A DNA stretch of 64,000 nucleotides, taken from assembly GCF_034190915.1 (NCBI RefSeq), contig NW_026947500.1:16986501-17050500 (forward strand), given 5' to 3'. Each line of letters opens with the position of its first letter. Position 1 is the stretch's first letter. A program made the translations under genes and the position numbers. Below the pieces are notes generated by a model. It worked only from the letters and a program-made list of their open reading frames with translations. It did no database searches and was not told the origin of the DNA. This document shows positions 1 through 9,720 of the stretch, one piece after another. This DNA comes from Cavia porcellus (Eukaryota; Chordata; Mammalia; Rodentia; Caviidae).

Positions 1-399
1 GGCTCGTTAAAGTTATGGGATGGCTGGCAGTCATGCTGCCAACCTTTTCTTGTTTGGGATTCTGAAACAGTGCCTGGAGCCAGTTCCCTTGTAATTGTCT
101 CAAGAAGCTTATGATTATTAAGACCCTGTCTAATCCAGATCCAAGCATACAAGAAAGTTTTTTATACATTTGTAGTTCTTTTGAATAATTTTTATCCCAT
201 AGTTAGACAGCTGATATAATCGATAGACCTCTTTGTTTTTCTTTTTAGGGGAAGGGGTTAGGGTTAGGGTTAGCCCCATATGCTGTGACCCAATGTGGCT
301 CCTGAGGTTCTTGGGGTCAAGGACCTCAAGAGGATGAGAAAAATAAAGAAAAGACAAAGCTGGGGTCAGGTGGAGCCCTTATTCTCCTGATGGGAGGAA
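1..399. other. Unassigned DNA with a short telomere-like tract
   Basis: No gene or recognisable transposon is seen here. The only distinct structure is three GGGTTA units at 255-273. Confidence 0.5.
255..273 (+). repeat. Short telomere-like (TTAGGG) tract
   Basis: Three consecutive GGGTTA units are followed by a further G, inside a G-rich stretch. This is the vertebrate telomere repeat, but three units is short enough to arise by chance or by telomerase capture at a repaired break. It is not evidence that the window is near a chromosome end. Confidence 0.8.
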
Positions 400-710
400 A
401 GGAACTGCTCAACCAGTGTGGCACCTTTATTTATCTAGTGGGAAAGATGATGTCAATTTCAGCCCCTCCCTAACAACCCACTGCCAGCAGGCCTGGGCCT
501 CTGCCTTCTTGGTGCTGGAACAACTTGTTTACTACCTTGTTTTGATCTCTCTGCTTTTTCTGGGCTGGACTTGCTTTAACCCCACACATGTGATCAATCT
601 CCAGCTTTGATGGCTCCCTACAGGACTGAAACCTCTACAAACTGTGAGTTAAATAATTCTTCCCTTAACTTGTGTGCTGTGTATTTGTCTCAGCAATGAG
701 AAAACTAACT
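400..710 (+). mobile_element. MaLR-type LTR, plus orientation, degraded
   Basis: The 3' end carries the MaLR (ERVL-MaLR) LTR signature also found elsewhere in the window: an aactgtgagttaaataa-like poly(A) region, then a tgtatttgtctcagcaatgag-like terminus. The 5' part is too diverged to define, so the start is approximate. Confidence 0.5.
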
Positions 711-1002
711 GCGTATGTAAGTAAAAGCGAGTTCATCTTTTCCTACTGCTGTGGACACAGGGAGTGAACTCTTTCAGAACCGTCAGAACACACAATTAAG
801 TTGAAGTTAGCACTCTAGATGCTTCTTCTCTGTCACATTCTGTCAATTTCTGTTGCTTTCTGGCTACTAATTGTGCATAAGGAAGAAGCAGAGTGTGTGT
901 CTGCCGGTTTCGGTGACCCGTGCCCATTGATGTCCATGCTAGTGTACATTTGTATACAATGCTCATTTAAAGTTTCAGTTCCACCATGTTTGCAGCACTC
1001 TT
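711..1002. other. Unassigned spacer
   Basis: I see no gene, SINE or LTR signature here. Confidence 0.4.
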
Positions 1003-1430
1003 AGTTAATTCTTTTTCACTGGGACTTATTACCCAACACTACAGATTAAAGGAGGAAAGGCTTATTTTAGCTCTCATTTTGTAGAGGTTTCAGTCCATAG
1101 TTGGCTAGCTCCAAGGCCAGGTGGCATGGCAGAGGGGCACTACACATGGGAGACAGTTGGCAGCATGCAGAGAAGGCAGGAGGCAGCCACCAGTGAGCCA
1201 CTGGCTGCCCAATTCCTGCCCTTGTATATTCCACACTGGCTGCAAGCTCACAGAGTGGTGCCACCCACATCCAGGGTAGGACACCCAGGATCCAAGCATC
1301 ATATACTTTAGATCCAGCCACTTCTGAGAAATGACACCTATTATTGTATGAGGCTTTGGAGGTACACCTAGACACAAGCCATAACATTCTGCCCCATCCC
1401 CAAAACCTTTATGCACAGTTCCTTATGCAA
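1003..1430 (-). mobile_element. MaLR-type LTR, minus orientation
   Basis: It begins with the reverse complement of the MaLR LTR end (a ttctttttcactgggactta-like segment) and contains the characteristic 'ttattttagctc...gtagaggtttcagtccatagttggct' block. The same block occurs at about 35,720, and related blocks occur at 2,295 and 38,125. Confidence 0.6.
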
Positions 1431-1800
1431 AAGCCATTTAGTCCATCTCTAAAAGTTGACTAAGAAAGTTAAAACACTTACAACACATAGTGGTACACGA
1501 TAAGCATTCCCATTCCAGAAGGCAGAAATAGAGACAGAAAACAACAGGACCAATGCAAATCCAAAAAGCCAACAGGGAAAGCATTAAGTCCTGTAGGTCA
1601 TGTCCAGCATATAGGATAATCTGTGGCAACTGTGAGCCCCAGAGGGCTTGGCTGTCTCTGCTCTTGGCACACAGCTGACGGGTGTGACCCCCACAGGTTC
1701 TCCCTTGGGCCAGCTTTTCGCCTTCCTTGTGTATTCCCTCAGACCACCTATGTTCCTTGCTTCCTCAACCTTCTGAGTTCTCCACTGCACCTTCATCTTC
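1431..1800 (-). mobile_element. MaLR internal sequence, minus orientation
   Basis: The tagtccatctct, aaagttaaa and cagtggcac-like blocks match the segment at 48,850-49,020 in the same order. Both are therefore copies of one dispersed repeat, most simply the region just inside a MaLR LTR. No ORF of note is preserved. Confidence 0.45.
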
Positions 1801-2102
1801 CCATGGACAGCATCATGAACTGCCCTCTCGGGAGCACACTAGCTTTCTGTTGCAACCTGGGTGGAAGGCATCCTGACCCCACAACTCTTCCATTATTCAG
1901 TACCTAAAATCAGCACCAATGGGATGACACCAGGGTTTGCTGCCAGCTGGAGTGACAGCCATGCTTTGTTCCCTGAATTTACAGCTTCTATCTAGACATC
2001 CCTCCAAGACCTCCTGCGATCATAGGTGGTCATAAGAAACCTTTCTTCCTTTAGCTTGTGGTGTTGGGTATTTTGTCTCAGCAATAAGGAAAGTAAATAA
2101 CA
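1801..2102 (+). mobile_element. MaLR LTR terminal fragment, plus orientation
   Basis: The last 75 bases carry the plus-strand MaLR end: a pyrimidine-rich stretch, then ttgggtattttgtctcagca and aataaggaaagtaa. The upstream boundary is not clear. Confidence 0.45.
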
Positions 2103-2294
2103 CCCTTGAATATCTATCTCCAGGCTTCCTGTTTACACTCGTCAGGCTTCCAGAGAAGACCCTTTAGCTCCCTGATACAAATTAACAAAGGGCTGTGATG
2201 TGAGCATCTTTGTATTGGCTTAACTAATGATATTTGGTAACAATTTAGTGTGACATTGTTTCTTGGTCATAGTTTTTCAACTTTGGTTATTGGG

Positions 2295-2720
2295 AGCTAT
2301 CTTAGTTGCTTTCTCATTGCTGGAACAAAATGTCTTCAAAGAAGAACAACTTAAAAAAAAAGTTTCTTTTAGCTCACAGTTTGTAGCTCCTAATCTTCTG
2401 GCTCCAAAGCAGCACAGCATGGCAGAGGGAGAGAAACAGTTCATGGCAGGGCAGACAAAAAGCAGCCAAGTATCTTTCTTTCCCTTGTATTTTACTTGGG
2501 TTGGCACCACCCACACCGAGGTTGTGCCTGCCTACTCATCACCTACAACGCTGTCAATTCAATGGTGGACTAAGCCGGCTCTCACACCGCCGTGACCCAG
2601 CACCAGCCATGAGTGCACCAGGCTGTGGGGGGCCTCCAGACAGAAGCCAGGACAGGAGCTCTTTCAGTGGGCTCTTGCATCTCTATGATGGAACCCTACC
2701 ACTTTTTTTAGAAATAATGT
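2295..2720 (-). mobile_element. MaLR-type LTR, minus orientation
   Basis: It starts with ttagttgctttctcattgct, the reverse complement of the plus-strand MaLR end, followed by aacaaaatgtcttcaaa and ttttagctcacagtttgta. The 110-residue open frame on the plus strand is an accident within this LTR. Confidence 0.6.
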
Positions 2721-3034
2721 TCTTTTTTGATTGCCTCGTGCCCTGAGTTCATCCAGTTGGCATCCTTCCTTAACCCTTTTATTTCCATTCTACTTTATTA
2801 CATTTGAAGCCAGAAGCCAGTTTCTTGTAGACAGCTCTGTGGTCTATGAGACCTTGGTGGACTCAGGTTCCCGAGATCGTAGGGTATGTCTTCCTCTGAT
2901 TTGTGAAGTTTCCAGTCATTATTTAGTCAAGTATTTTTTTTTAGCCCTACATTCTTTTTCTTCTCTTAGGTATGAGACCAGCTGTGACTGTCCCTATAAG
3001 TCCCAAAGATTTTTCGCTTAAGCAGTTTTTTTAA
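2721..3034. other. Unassigned DNA
   Basis: AT-rich DNA with a short open frame on the plus strand (2731-3021) that resembles no protein I recognise. No repeat is identified. Confidence 0.4.
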
Positions 3035-3130
3035 TCTTATGAATATTTTGTGGAGACAGGACTTGCTATATAGTACAGACCACCCTTGAGCTCGCTGTGT
3101 AGCCCAGGCTGATCCTCCTGCCTCAGAGGA
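3035..3130 (-). repeat. B1-like SINE fragment
   Basis: A gagacaggacttgctatatag start followed by gtgtagcccaggctgatcct is the reverse complement of a 7SL-derived B1 monomer. It is truncated. Confidence 0.65.
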
Positions 3131-3228
3131 TCACTTATTTTATTGTTGTGGTGAAAAAAAATATAGGAATTTTATCATCTTAATTATTATCAAATGTAGC
3201 ATTCAGTTGTACTAAGAGCATTTACATT

Positions 3229-3289
3229 CTTAGCTGAACGTGGTGGCACATTCCTATAACTCCACCACTGGGGAGTCTGAGGTGGGAGG
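3229..3289 (+). repeat. B1-like SINE, 5' half, split by a retrovirus
   Basis: The agctgaacgtggtggcacat start (B1 A-box region) runs to 3289, where it is interrupted by the LTR beginning tgaccgg. It resumes at 5762, so one SINE was cut by the 2.47-kb retroviral insertion. Confidence 0.8.
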
Positions 3290-3607
3290 TGACCGGCGCA
3301 GCCCCCCAATGAGACAGAGGACACTCTTGTGGGTAACAGGTAACTGCCGCTTTATTGTTGTGGGTTCTGGCTTATATATCTGACTGTGGCCAATCAGGCT
3401 GCCACGAGGAGGAAGGGCTGGAATGAGACTCGGGCTCTGGCCAATATACCCAGCTGTGGTCAATCAGGGGTTGCCACAGAGTCAGCATGGGGCAAATACG
3501 AAGTGAGCATGGGGTGGCTAATTGAAGAGGGACGTAGCGCATTGCGGAAGCTGGCGTAGTCCATAGTCCTGGGTTGGATATGGTATGTTGAGCGCCTGTG
3601 CCCAACA
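3290..3607 (-). repeat. 3' LTR of the older class II retrovirus
   Basis: This is the downstream LTR in the element's own direction. It matches 5431-5761 throughout but lacks the extra ctcgagggctaccac-like segment. It carries the same tttatt (AATAAA complement) and cttatatat (TATA complement) sites. Confidence 0.9.
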
Positions 3608-3620
3608 TCTCCCCCTTTCT
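3608..3620 (-). promoter_or_regulatory. Polypurine tract of the older class II retrovirus
   Basis: On the minus strand AGAAAGGGGGAGA lies directly against the TGTTGGG start of the 3' LTR. That is the position and composition expected of the plus-strand DNA primer. Confidence 0.8.
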
Positions 3621-3828
3621 TTATAACTGACACAGGGTCTCCAGGGGTCGGCACCCCTTGTGAGGTGCCATGCAGCCTTCATGACAGTACCTTACTACCC
3701 ATTGGTGCTCTTTTGGAGGGGGCGGGAAATCTGTTTTATGAGCCCAACCCGCATGCTCGCCGACATGGAGACCGGGTGTCTCCTGGCCAAGGACGACACT
3801 CCCTGCGATGCTTTGCTCCACACCTGCG

Positions 3829-4035
3829 TCACAGCATGGCGAGCCATGCTGCTGGGCTTTGACCAGATTCTATGGCCAGCAATGCTTGTTTGATAATTAC
3901 TTTGTCCCTATTCCTTTGTCTGCGAATCCGACAGAGCAGAAGTAGACTGCCGAATGCGGCAAGTGTAGCCATGGCAGCCAGAGCTCCTATTCCTGCCCAT
4001 TCCTTTATGAAAGAGAAAACTTTATGGATCCAATT
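3829..4035 (-). pseudogene. Retroviral env transmembrane-subunit tail (remnant)
   Basis: About 69 codons are open on the minus strand, ending at a TGA at 3829-3831. The translation has an amphipathic segment (NWIHKVFSFIKEW), a hydrophobic anchor (about residues 15-38, containing AALAAFGSLLLL-type sequence), a basic stop-transfer (CRIRRQRNRDK) and a cytoplasmic tail ending QSPAAWLAML. This layout is that of the C-terminus of a betaretroviral envelope TM subunit. The frame differs from the upstream env fragment at 4022-4306, so a deletion with frame change separates them. Most of the TM ectodomain is gone and no fusion-competent protein can be made. The class assignment is by motif resemblance only. 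Confidence 0.65.
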
Positions 4036-4306
4036 GGAGAGTATTGCGCACGAGCTGGATCACAGGAAACTCATCTGGGTCCGCCATAACTGGAATCGGT
4101 ACGAACTGGGGTACCTGCATAACGACAGCTGAAAGCGTACTGTTATTCCAACATTGTGACACATAACAGGTTGTGGTGGAGCAATTTAGAAAAGTCAAAC
4201 AACAGAAAGAGGTAGGGAGCTTGCAGGTGGAGGGTGTGAAGGAATCGTTGCTCCTCACCCCTGAAACATTGCTATGAAAAACACGGACTGGGGATAAGCC
4301 TGCCAC
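4022..4306 (-). pseudogene. Retroviral env surface-subunit C-terminal fragment (remnant)
   Basis: A 94-codon minus-strand frame has clustered Cys and potential N-glycosylation sites (NCS, NNS) and a segment QVPQFVPIPV...DEFPVIQLVR. This resembles the region just before the SU/TM cleavage site in betaretrovirus-like envelopes (family knowledge). It stops soon afterwards at 4022-4024, where it overlaps the start of the tail fragment in another frame. This is a broken env relic, not an intact gene. The upstream ATG is probably fortuitous. Confidence 0.55.
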
Positions 4307-5040
4307 AAGAATGCTTCATTCCCTTTTCTAAGACAAATATGGTTGTCCCTCCCAACAAACCCAAAGAAACCATACAATAATTTTCATCTGTCTCTAATTA
4401 GGCCACCATTCATCCAACCAGATGAGGTTTATTCACTATCCTAACCACAAAAGCTTCCAAGCATCCACCTCATCACAAGAGCTCTCACAGGTGACTCTAG
4501 CAACAGCTGCAGTGACTGAGGCAATGAATCTTCGTTTCCAACTCAGTTGCAAGGACAAACTGCAGGTTCCATGCTATTGTCGAGTCCCACAGCAGCTTTC
4601 TAAGATTAAAGCATTAATTCAGAAGAAATCAGATTTTCTGTGGAATTTAAATAATCTTTAGTCTTAAGCATGGAAGGACAAGCAGCTGGCTTCAGGCACT
4701 TTCTGCCTGGACAGGTGTTTCTCTGTAACAGGAGATTTTAAGATTCTGAGGGAAGGTGAAGTCAGAAATTGCCCCCAGTCGATCCCCAAGCTTGCTCTTA
4801 ACATAACCCATGTGTTTCTTGTGAAGAAAACTTCAGAGTGGGATTATTACCTGAGCCATCATAGCTAGAGCTCGGGGTCCTGTTGGTGGGAACCAGGCCC
4901 TCCACGGTAACCATGAGGGTGGTAATATTCATGGAGTTATTTTCAGTCACTTTTCTCTCAGTAAGTCGCTTAAAGCGACTGACAGCGGCTGAGTAGCGAT
5001 GTTACCCATGTTAAGGAGAATTTCAAGAGTTTCTTTTTAT
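4307..5040 (-). other. Residual internal region of the older retrovirus
   Basis: No gag, protease or polymerase motif is found. A plus-strand frame at 4422-4661 (79 codons) has a heptad-like run and CKDKLQVPCYC. It faintly recalls a retroviral TM ectodomain but lies in the opposite orientation to the provirus, so I leave it unassigned. Confidence 0.35.
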
Positions 5041-5410
5041 TTCTTTTTGTTTCCTTTTTCCTTTTTTTTTTTCCAGGGACAGCTTAGTCCCCGCACCCCT
5101 TTACGGCACCCCCAAAACCGGCCTCTTTACGGCCCCGGAACTCTCTTTACGAGTTCCTCAATCCTGCCTTTTTACGGCTCCCGGAACTGTCTTTACGAGC
5201 TCCTCAATCCCTTGCGACGCGTCCGCCCAAGGTTGCCCGATAGCCCCCGCCATCCAGCCCGGCAGCCCCTGCCGCCTGTTGCGTAGCCCCCGCTACCAAC
5301 ATTGAGCAGTTTAACCTGTCAGCCCCCGCCCACTGTGTAGCACCCGCTATCGGCGCTTGACGGTTTTACCTGTTATCGTCTCCGTTCTGTCAGAGAGAGG
5401 GTCTCAGCAT
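5041..5410 (-). other. 5' leader of the older class II retrovirus, with tandem repeat
   Basis: This C-rich (plus strand) leader lies between the primer-binding site and the first env remnants. A unit of about 43 bp containing tctttacgag and tcctcaatcc occurs twice in tandem (about 5123-5165 and 5166-5209), with a shorter related piece upstream. Two further gtagc(a/c)cccgcta motifs follow at about 5283 and 5336. There is no convincing ORF, and the region may include packaging sequence. Confidence 0.55.
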
Positions 5411-5428
5411 TCCCCGTACGGGCCACCA
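5411..5428 (-). promoter_or_regulatory. Primer-binding site, tRNA-Ile type
   Basis: The minus strand reads TGGTGGCCCGTACGGGGA two bases after the LTR terminal CA. Its complement is the 3' end expected of tRNA-Ile(AAU), ending ...ACGGGCCA plus CCA, as I recall that tRNA. All 18 bases match that recollection. Confidence 0.75.
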
Positions 5429-5430
5429 GT

Positions 5431-5761
5431 TGACCGGTGCAGCCCCTCAATGAGACAGAGGACGCTCTTGTGGGTAACAGGTAATTGCCGCTTTATTGTT
5501 GCGGGTTCTGGCTTATATATCTGACTGTGGCCAATCAGGCTGCCTCGAGGGCTACCACGAGGAAGCAGGGCTGGAATGGGATGTGGGCTCTGGCTAATAT
5601 ACCCAGCTGTGGTCAATCAGGGGTTGCCACAGAGTCAGCATGGGGCAAATACGAAGTGAGCACGGGGTGGCTAATTTGGAGAGGGACGTAGCGCATTGCA
5701 GAAGCTGGCATGGTCCTTAGTCCCAGGTGGGGTATGGTATGTTGAGCGCCTGCGCCCAACA
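5431..5761 (-). repeat. 5' LTR of the older class II retrovirus (promoter LTR)
   Basis: The 331-bp LTR begins TGTTGGGCGCAGGCGC and ends CGGTCA on the minus strand. It contains a TATA box (TATATAAG, near 5514-5521), CCAAT-type boxes (complement of ccaatca) and an AATAAA signal complementary to tttatt near 5492-5497. It has a short local duplication (about 5541-5560) absent from the other LTR. Confidence 0.9.
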
Positions 5762-5862
5762 GGTAGGATTTCCATGAGTTTGAGGCCAGCTCAGGCTAAA
5801 TAATGAGTTCAAGATCAGCCTGAACTACTTAGCAAGACCCTACCTCAAAACTAAACGAAACA
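5762..5862 (+). repeat. B1-like SINE, 3' half, after the retroviral insertion
   Basis: It continues the SINE interrupted at 3289: gagtttgaggccagctcagg, then agcaagaccctacctcaaaa and an A-rich tail. Confidence 0.8.
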
Positions 5863-5869
5863 GACATTA

Positions 5870-6190
5870 CATCCTTATGTAACCAGTGTCTACAACTTTA
5901 TCATCTTGTAGAACTGAAACTCTGTACCCCTTAAGTGGTAACTCCCCAGTTCCTCCTCCAAGAACCACTGGCAACCAGCATTCTGCTTTGTGCCCATGAA
6001 TTTCACTACTCCAGACACCTGGAGTAAATGGTACATCATATTAGTGTCCTCATGTAACGGGCTTATTTCACTTCAAGGTTGGTTCATGCTGTAACATGTT
6101 ACAGGATCTCCTTCTTTTCAAGGGTGAATAATATTCCATGGTTTGTATACTTTATCCACTCATCCATGAATGGACACAAACTTGGCCAGA
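5870..6190 (-). mobile_element. LINE-1 3' region fragment, minus orientation
   Basis: Segments such as aataatattccatggtttgt and atccactcatccatgaatgg are the reverse complement of the terminal part of old mammalian L1M elements. The fragment is truncated and non-coding. Confidence 0.65.
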
Positions 6191-6500
6191 ATCCTGAAAC
6201 TGAGTCTCACTCTGATCACGACCCCTTTCTAACCCTAACTGTGTCTTCACTTGTCCTGGAATTTAACCTTGTCTGTGAACTTGACCCTTCCCTTCACAGT
6301 GATTCATCTTTTTCTGAGGCTCACCATGACTCTGGTCATGACCCCGACAATTAACAGGGCAAACTAAAGCTCACCCTGACCTTGACCCTGGCACCAAAAT
6401 ACCTCTCACACTGGCCATGACCCTGAATCTGACTCTGCCCCCAGAACATGATCCGGACCGAGAGAGGCAGACATCTCTGTCAGGCTTTGACCTTCAGTCT
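6190..6500. repeat. Degenerate TGACCC/TGACTCTGA-rich tract
   Basis: Over 300 bp, short blocks of the form ctgaccttgaccctg, ctctgatcacgacccc and ctggccatgaccctgaatct recur with irregular spacing. It looks like an old, decayed short-unit minisatellite. The plus-strand open frame at 6079-6354 runs through it and is probably not coding. Confidence 0.5.
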
Positions 6501-6537
6501 CAGTACCTAGCCTTGGGTAAACTTGAACTTTTGCTGT

Positions 6538-6585
6538 CCCCTGACGCAGCCTCCTGAGTGCTGGCAAATGCCACCACATCTGTCA
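6538..6585 (-). repeat. Small B1-like SINE fragment
   Basis: cagcctcctgagtgctgg followed by caaatgccaccacatctg is the reverse complement of the B1 5' half. It is only about 48 bp long. Confidence 0.45.
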
Positions 6586-7320
6586 GTAAAAGCTATTTTA
6601 AAGGATGCAAATGCAAGGTGAAAGAGGAGACATAAAGAGCACGACCTGGAAGCTCCAACACCAGGCCTTCTGTCCTGGTGGAGCAGGGTGCACCCCGCCC
6701 CTGGCACTGGGATATGTGTTCTTGTTCGTCTTCCTGGGTGCTCCCCTGAGCCCCTGTCACTCTGAAATTTTAGGGTGGTTTCATTACATGAGGGTGACTT
6801 GATTCAATCACCAGCCCCTCTCCCGCTGGTGGTTGGGTGGGGTTGGACTTCCTAGCCCTTTTAGCACATGGCTGTTTCCCAGTGAGTCCTCCCTGCTTAC
6901 TAGGGCTTTTCTAAAAATTACCTCATTAACAGATATTCAGGTGCACTCCAAAGGATTCGTGATGCATAAAAAAGGGCCTGGGTGACACCCTGGTTATTCT
7001 AGACAACTAAGAAATCAGAAGCAGATGAAAACCAGGTAAACTAAAATGTTTCTCACAGCATCCCTTTGCTCAGTTGGGTACTTTGATATTGCCCAGCCCT
7101 GGTTCCAGGCACCTGGGGGAACTTCAAGGATTGGCTGGCTCTGGGCTTGGCCAGGGGAACCAAAACTAACTGCAAGCATCAGCTGTGCGTCTCCAGGAAA
7201 CCGTCCACCTGCACGGGAATGCCCTTCCCTCTCTCCAGGGCCCACCGAGAGCCACTGCTCGCCATCCCAGGACTGCTATGTCTGTTGGAAGTGAATATGT
7301 ATGTGTGCGCGTGTGTGCAC
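6586..7320. other. Unassigned DNA
   Basis: Several overlapping short frames occur on both strands near 7015-7404, none with a recognisable domain. No repeat is assigned apart from a short GT-rich patch near 7296-7320. Confidence 0.4.
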
Positions 7321-7480
7321 GCTGCTGGAGACGGAACCCAGGGGGTGCTGAGCTACATCCCCACCCTTTCTGTTTCATTTTGTTTTGAGATTAAGTTTCC
7401 CTAAACTGCTCACACTGGGCTTGAATTTGTGACCCTCCTGCCGCAGCCTGCTGAGTGGCTGAGATTATAAGGTAGTGGCT
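7321..7480 (-). repeat. B1 plus ID-like composite SINE, minus orientation
   Basis: An ID-like tail (acggaacccagggggtgctgag) precedes a T-rich linker and the B1 complement (cttgaatttgtgaccctcct, gctgagattataagg). Confidence 0.6.
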
Positions 7481-7674
7481 TTAGAGAGCCTTACAGGAGA
7501 TGGGAATTACCAGGATCATAGGAGTTCCTGGCTATCAGTGCTCCTGTAAGACATGAAATAAATCTCAGGGCTTTTGTGGTAAATTTAGAGATTCTCTGCA
7601 GGCCCAGCCTTGGAAAAACAGCCTGAAAGACTGGTTTCATTGGCTCCTGAGTTAAAGTGCAAGAAAGGACTTGA

Positions 7675-7780
7675 ATTTCTCACCATTTGTTTTTAAAATC
7701 AAAATCTTGCTAAGCAGCTAAAGCTGGCCTGGAACTTACAGTCCCCATGTCTCAGGCGCCTGAGAAGCTCTGATTCAGAA
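7675..7780 (-). repeat. B1-like SINE fragment
   Basis: The aaaatcttgctaagcagcta and gctggcctggaacttacagt blocks are the reverse complement of B1 3' and middle sequence. The copy is diverged. Confidence 0.5.
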
Positions 7781-9337
7781 AGGAAGTGTTCTCAAGATCG
7801 GTACTGGCACTGGTAGGGACAAGTCTCAAAGCCTCCCTTAGGTACTCTTCTGGGGTTGAGAGTTTATTCTGGGTCCTGCTCCTCAAAGTCTTGGTCTGTG
7901 GTCACTGGCCAGCATGCTGTGTACCGCAGAATCAGAGGTAAGACAGAATGAATTGCAAGAATTCACAACTTATCCCTGAAGAAACTGACCTTTACGAGCT
8001 GTAGACTAAGCAGACACCATGTATGTGAAAGTTCTCACCCAAGTCCTACACCCGTGGCTTCACTCGTGGCAGGTTACATTTCTGGCTGTCTGTCACACTG
8101 ACACAAATTCTTACTCAGACAAAGCGACATTACAGGGCCGGAAACCTGGCATAAAATACTGAGATTTTAAAGCAGCAGGGAGAGACGTGCTTTGTGCATC
8201 GATGTGGGGCAGCTGCTCCCTGAGACCTCGGTCTGGCAGGTGCAGGTCCAGGCTGCTGCTCACCTGGGCGTGAAGTTGGAGTGGCTGGGAGCCCACAGCT
8301 CAGGTGCCGGTGACGTGACAGTGCTAGATAGCGGGCTGGGTCTGAGAGGTCCTTGAAAGCACAGCTGAAGGTGCCCTGCACCTCCTCTTTCCTTCTTAGG
8401 GTTCCTTGGATTCCAGCTCTTTTCTCTCTCCTCAATCCACACCTAGAGAGGATTTTAAAAGAGAAGAGGAGCTTGGGCAGAGCTTAGCTACCTAAGGACC
8501 CGAGCAGCGGAGCAGAGGATTCATGTCCAGTGGCTTTGATGATCAGCAGGGCAGGAAAGTCCCCGTGCATCAGTGTTACAGGGATATGGAAATCGCTGGC
8601 CCTTCACGCAGTGCCAGCCACCTGACAGAGAGGGGACACGAGCTCCTCTGTGCAGGGCGGGTGGCCTCAGGTGACGCGTGCTTGCTCTCGGCTCACTACA
8701 GAGAGATTCTGAATGTATCTTTTTATGGCTCAGTCCCTTTCAAGTCATGGTAATACATTCAAACTTAATTCCTTCACGATATCTCTGAGAGCTCAGCCAA
8801 GGGATTTGGAGAACCACCACAGATGCGCTCCGACGTCAAGAAGAAAGAGAAATGCTAAAGAATATTTCTTTTAAAAACAAAACACGAAAAGCTCAACTTT
8901 GATTGTTTTTTTAAATCAGGAAGATACAAAAGAAGCATGTGAATAAAGTTATTTTAAAAATCACCGTGACTTCACGTGGGAAGTCTCTAACGACAGGCAA
9001 TGAGTCATGGCTGCGGTATTTGTAACACATTGTTTCTGCAGTGACATTTAAAATGGAAAACATCGCCTGGGAAACGCAATGTGAACCTTTGTTTTAAACA
9101 ATATGTTGCATATGTATTTTAAGTGCTAAGAAGAATACAAATGCATGTGCTAAGATAATATTAATTATCTGTGTAATTAACTCTACTAATATTAATCCCA
9201 CCAGAAGGATAAAAAATCTACACATTTAATTCTGTTATTCAAAGATGGCTTTTATATTTTTTTAAAAAATTGATGTCATTTAGGCTGCTTTTCAAAGTCA
9301 TCCCAGAAGGTAGGAATCCTACATGACTTCTATGGCC
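7781..9337. other. Unassigned, apparently unique DNA
   Basis: No convincing gene is seen. Minus-strand frames of 60-101 codons at 8111-8442 lack domain signatures. The part from about 8,880 to 9,300 is AT-rich with no repeat that I recognise. Confidence 0.4.
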
Positions 9338-9720
9338 ATGGTTTGAATAGTTTTCCCCTATGAAACCCTAAGGCTGAGTTTCCAAGGCAACCCTGCTGGG
9401 TGGTGGGGGTGGGTTGGAGGGTCTGGGAACGCAGAGCCCCCTCCCATGGATTTGAGCCTCTCTAGCACAGGCTCTTGCTCTGGCAAGAGGGTCCCCCTAA
9501 GCCGGTGTATTCTCCTCTGCGCTTCCTGGTCCTGGCTCTGTGGACTCGTCCACCCTGTGGCTTTCCTGCCACTTGCGAGCAGCCCCCACTCAGAGCTGAG
9601 CTCATGCCAGCTTCACGCACGCTCCCAGACTTCCAGGACAGGGAAGCAAAGTCTCTTCCCTTTCTAAAGTACCCAACCTCAGGTATTCTGTTACAGTAAC
9701 AGCAAGCAGACAGAGACACC
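9338..9720 (+). mobile_element. MaLR-type LTR, plus orientation
   Basis: The ccatggtttgaatagttttc start, a G-rich ggttggagggtctggg block and the 3' end aagtacccaacctcaggtat / tctgttacagtaacagcaag are the standard order of a MaLR (MST/MLT1-type) LTR. ORFs of 73-129 codons on either strand are incidental. Confidence 0.7.

Larger units (their letters stand above)
3290..5761 (-). mobile_element. Class II (ERVK/IAP-like) endogenous retrovirus, internally deleted
   Basis: A 2,472-bp element is bounded by two related LTRs (3290-3607 and 5431-5761). On the minus strand it reads TGTTGGGCGC...GGTCA for the LTR, then a primer-binding site, a leader, env remnants and a polypurine tract. LTR ends TG/CA, the TGTTGGG start (resembling IAP) and betaretrovirus-like env remnants place it in class II. 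Flanking hexamers are gggagg (3284-3289) and ggtagg (5762-5767), a 6-bp target-site duplication with one change. The LTRs differ at roughly two dozen positions plus an indel by eye, so the copy is not recent. gag, protease, polymerase and most of env are missing. It lies inside a B1-like SINE. Confidence 0.9.

Noticed and set aside
255..273. Subtelomeric location of the window
   Set aside because: Three TTAGGG units are too few to infer proximity to a telomere.
2295..2720. Terminal inverted repeats of a DNA transposon (paired with 2,030-2,102)
   Set aside because: The inverted match arises because MaLR LTRs lie in opposite orientations; other loci show each orientation alone.
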